Source: an archaeon
Lineage (GTDB): Archaea; Asgardarchaeota; Hermodarchaeia; Hermodarchaeales; Hermodarchaeaceae
NCBI GenBank assembly: GCA_016550415.1
Contig: JABXGU010000023.1
Coordinates: 1 to 6,188 of the forward strand
Length of the DNA: 6,188 nt
Reading direction: 5' to 3'
Positions within the stretch are counted from its first letter, which is position 1; every line of letters begins with the position of its first letter. A program made the translations under genes and the position numbers. Positions 5,700 through 6,188 of this stretch are shown in pieces. Under the pieces are notes generated by a model. It was not told the DNA's origin, made no database searches, and was given only the letters and a program-made list of their open reading frames with translations.

Positions 5700-6188
5700 T
5701 TATAGTTCATCTAGGGCACGTGCTAACTGGGTCACTTTAAAATGAAGCTCATCAAGCGAACACACTGTAGCTAGAGAGGATTTGTGTGAGGCAAGGAAGT
5801 AGCGCTGTGCAATCGAGCGAAGAGTTTCTGGTAAAATATCAGGAAGATTTGCACGTAACACTACTAGCCCATACTCTCCACTTCCCGTTGTTTTTGGCAA
5901 CAATCGAGTGATGAGTATTCCCTTTGAGTCGATTCGAGTTACAAACCGGCGGCGAAAAATCTGTTTAGTCGTCGTTCCTATACGTCTTAGTTCAAGGCGA
6001 AGAGTTGAATCTACCTTGGAAGGAAGCCATTGAGCAAAATAAACAGTAAGCATAATGACTAGAGTAAGAGCGATAATGGTTGCAATAGCTGCAGGATATA
6101 CAAAGGGATGCTGAATAGCTAAGAATAACCATTGCCAAATTGTGATATCTGGACTTGGAGTATAAGGTGGCCCCAGCTGGGGCAGCAG
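5700..6188 (-). CDS. Single-pass membrane protein of unknown function, N-terminus cut by window edge
   Basis: I do not recognise this protein. The frame is open from the window end to TAA at 5702-5700 and gives 162 residues. Seen, numbered from the edge: a proline-rich stretch (PQLGPPYTPSP, 3-13), an aromatic segment, then one hydrophobic helix at about 32-54 (AAIATIIALTLVIMLTVY), followed by basic residues (K58, R64, R68, R69, K75, R79-R81). By the positive-inside rule the roughly 105-residue tail would be cytoplasmic and the missing N-terminal part outside the cell. The tail looks like a small folded alpha/beta domain ending in amphipathic helices. An ATG at 6053 lies within the hydrophobic helix and has no SD, so it is unlikely to be the start. 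The gene is convergent with the GTPase. A surface protein with a stalk-like linker is possible but unproven. Confidence 0.75.
   Translation of the reverse strand: MLPQLGPPYTPSPDITIWQWLFLAIQHPFVYPAAIATIIALTLVIMLTVYFAQWLPSKVDSTLRLELRRIGTTTKQIFRRRFVTRIDSKGILITRLLPKTTGSGEYGLVVLRANLPDILPETLRSIAQRYFLASHKSSLATVCSLDELHFKVTQLARALDEL

Noticed and set aside
5700..6053. A complete 117-residue protein starting at ATG 6053
   Set aside because: The same frame stays open to the window edge and the ATG falls inside a hydrophobic helix, so the gene most likely starts beyond the window.
6170..6183. Perfect 14-bp palindrome GCCCCAGCTGGGGC
   Set aside because: It lies inside coding sequence (Pro-Gln-Leu-Gly-Pro), where proline and glycine codons easily create it; no regulatory setting is evident.

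Overview
The window looks like archaeal chromosome. Supporting signs are a tungsten-type aldehyde:ferredoxin oxidoreductase, an M42 (TET-type) aminopeptidase, a GTPBP1-like translational GTPase, strong Shine-Dalgarno (SD) motifs in front of TTG starts in one transcription unit, and plus-strand starts with little or no SD. Base composition is mildly AT-rich. The lineage cannot be fixed from the sequence alone; an anaerobic archaeon is the safest statement, because the AOR-type enzyme is oxygen-sensitive and ferredoxin-linked.

Layout. Minus strand, 1-2005: deoC (deoxyribose-phosphate aldolase with an unusual four-cysteine C-terminal tail), then aor (cut by the window start). They are 12 nt apart, and the aor SD overlaps the deoC stop. 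Positions 2006-2124 are a divergent intergenic region with a perfect 17-bp dyad (TTCAGTTT-C-AAACTGAA). Plus strand, 2125-5685: an M42 aminopeptidase, a HAD-family phosphatase and a 553-residue GTPBP1-like GTPase, separated by 53 and 67 nt. Minus strand, 5700-6188: the C-terminal part of a single-pass membrane protein of unknown function, convergent with the GTPase and cut by the window end.

How the genes may work together. DeoC splits 2-deoxyribose-5-phosphate into glyceraldehyde-3-phosphate and acetaldehyde, and AOR enzymes oxidise aldehydes such as acetaldehyde to acids while reducing ferredoxin. The tightly coupled deoC-aor pair therefore suggests salvage of deoxynucleosides with energy recovery. 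The plus-strand genes look like housekeeping (peptide turnover, phosphate-ester hydrolysis, translation or RNA surveillance) with no obvious shared pathway.

The most interesting item is the GTPase N-terminus. Residues about 7-113 resemble a Schlafen/AlbA_2 domain and carry the E-x4-E-F-K and G-x-E-D signature acidic residues, directly fused to a translational GTPase core. The GTPase P-loop also carries Asn where Asp is usual. The second most interesting item is the Cys4 tail on the aldolase next to AOR.
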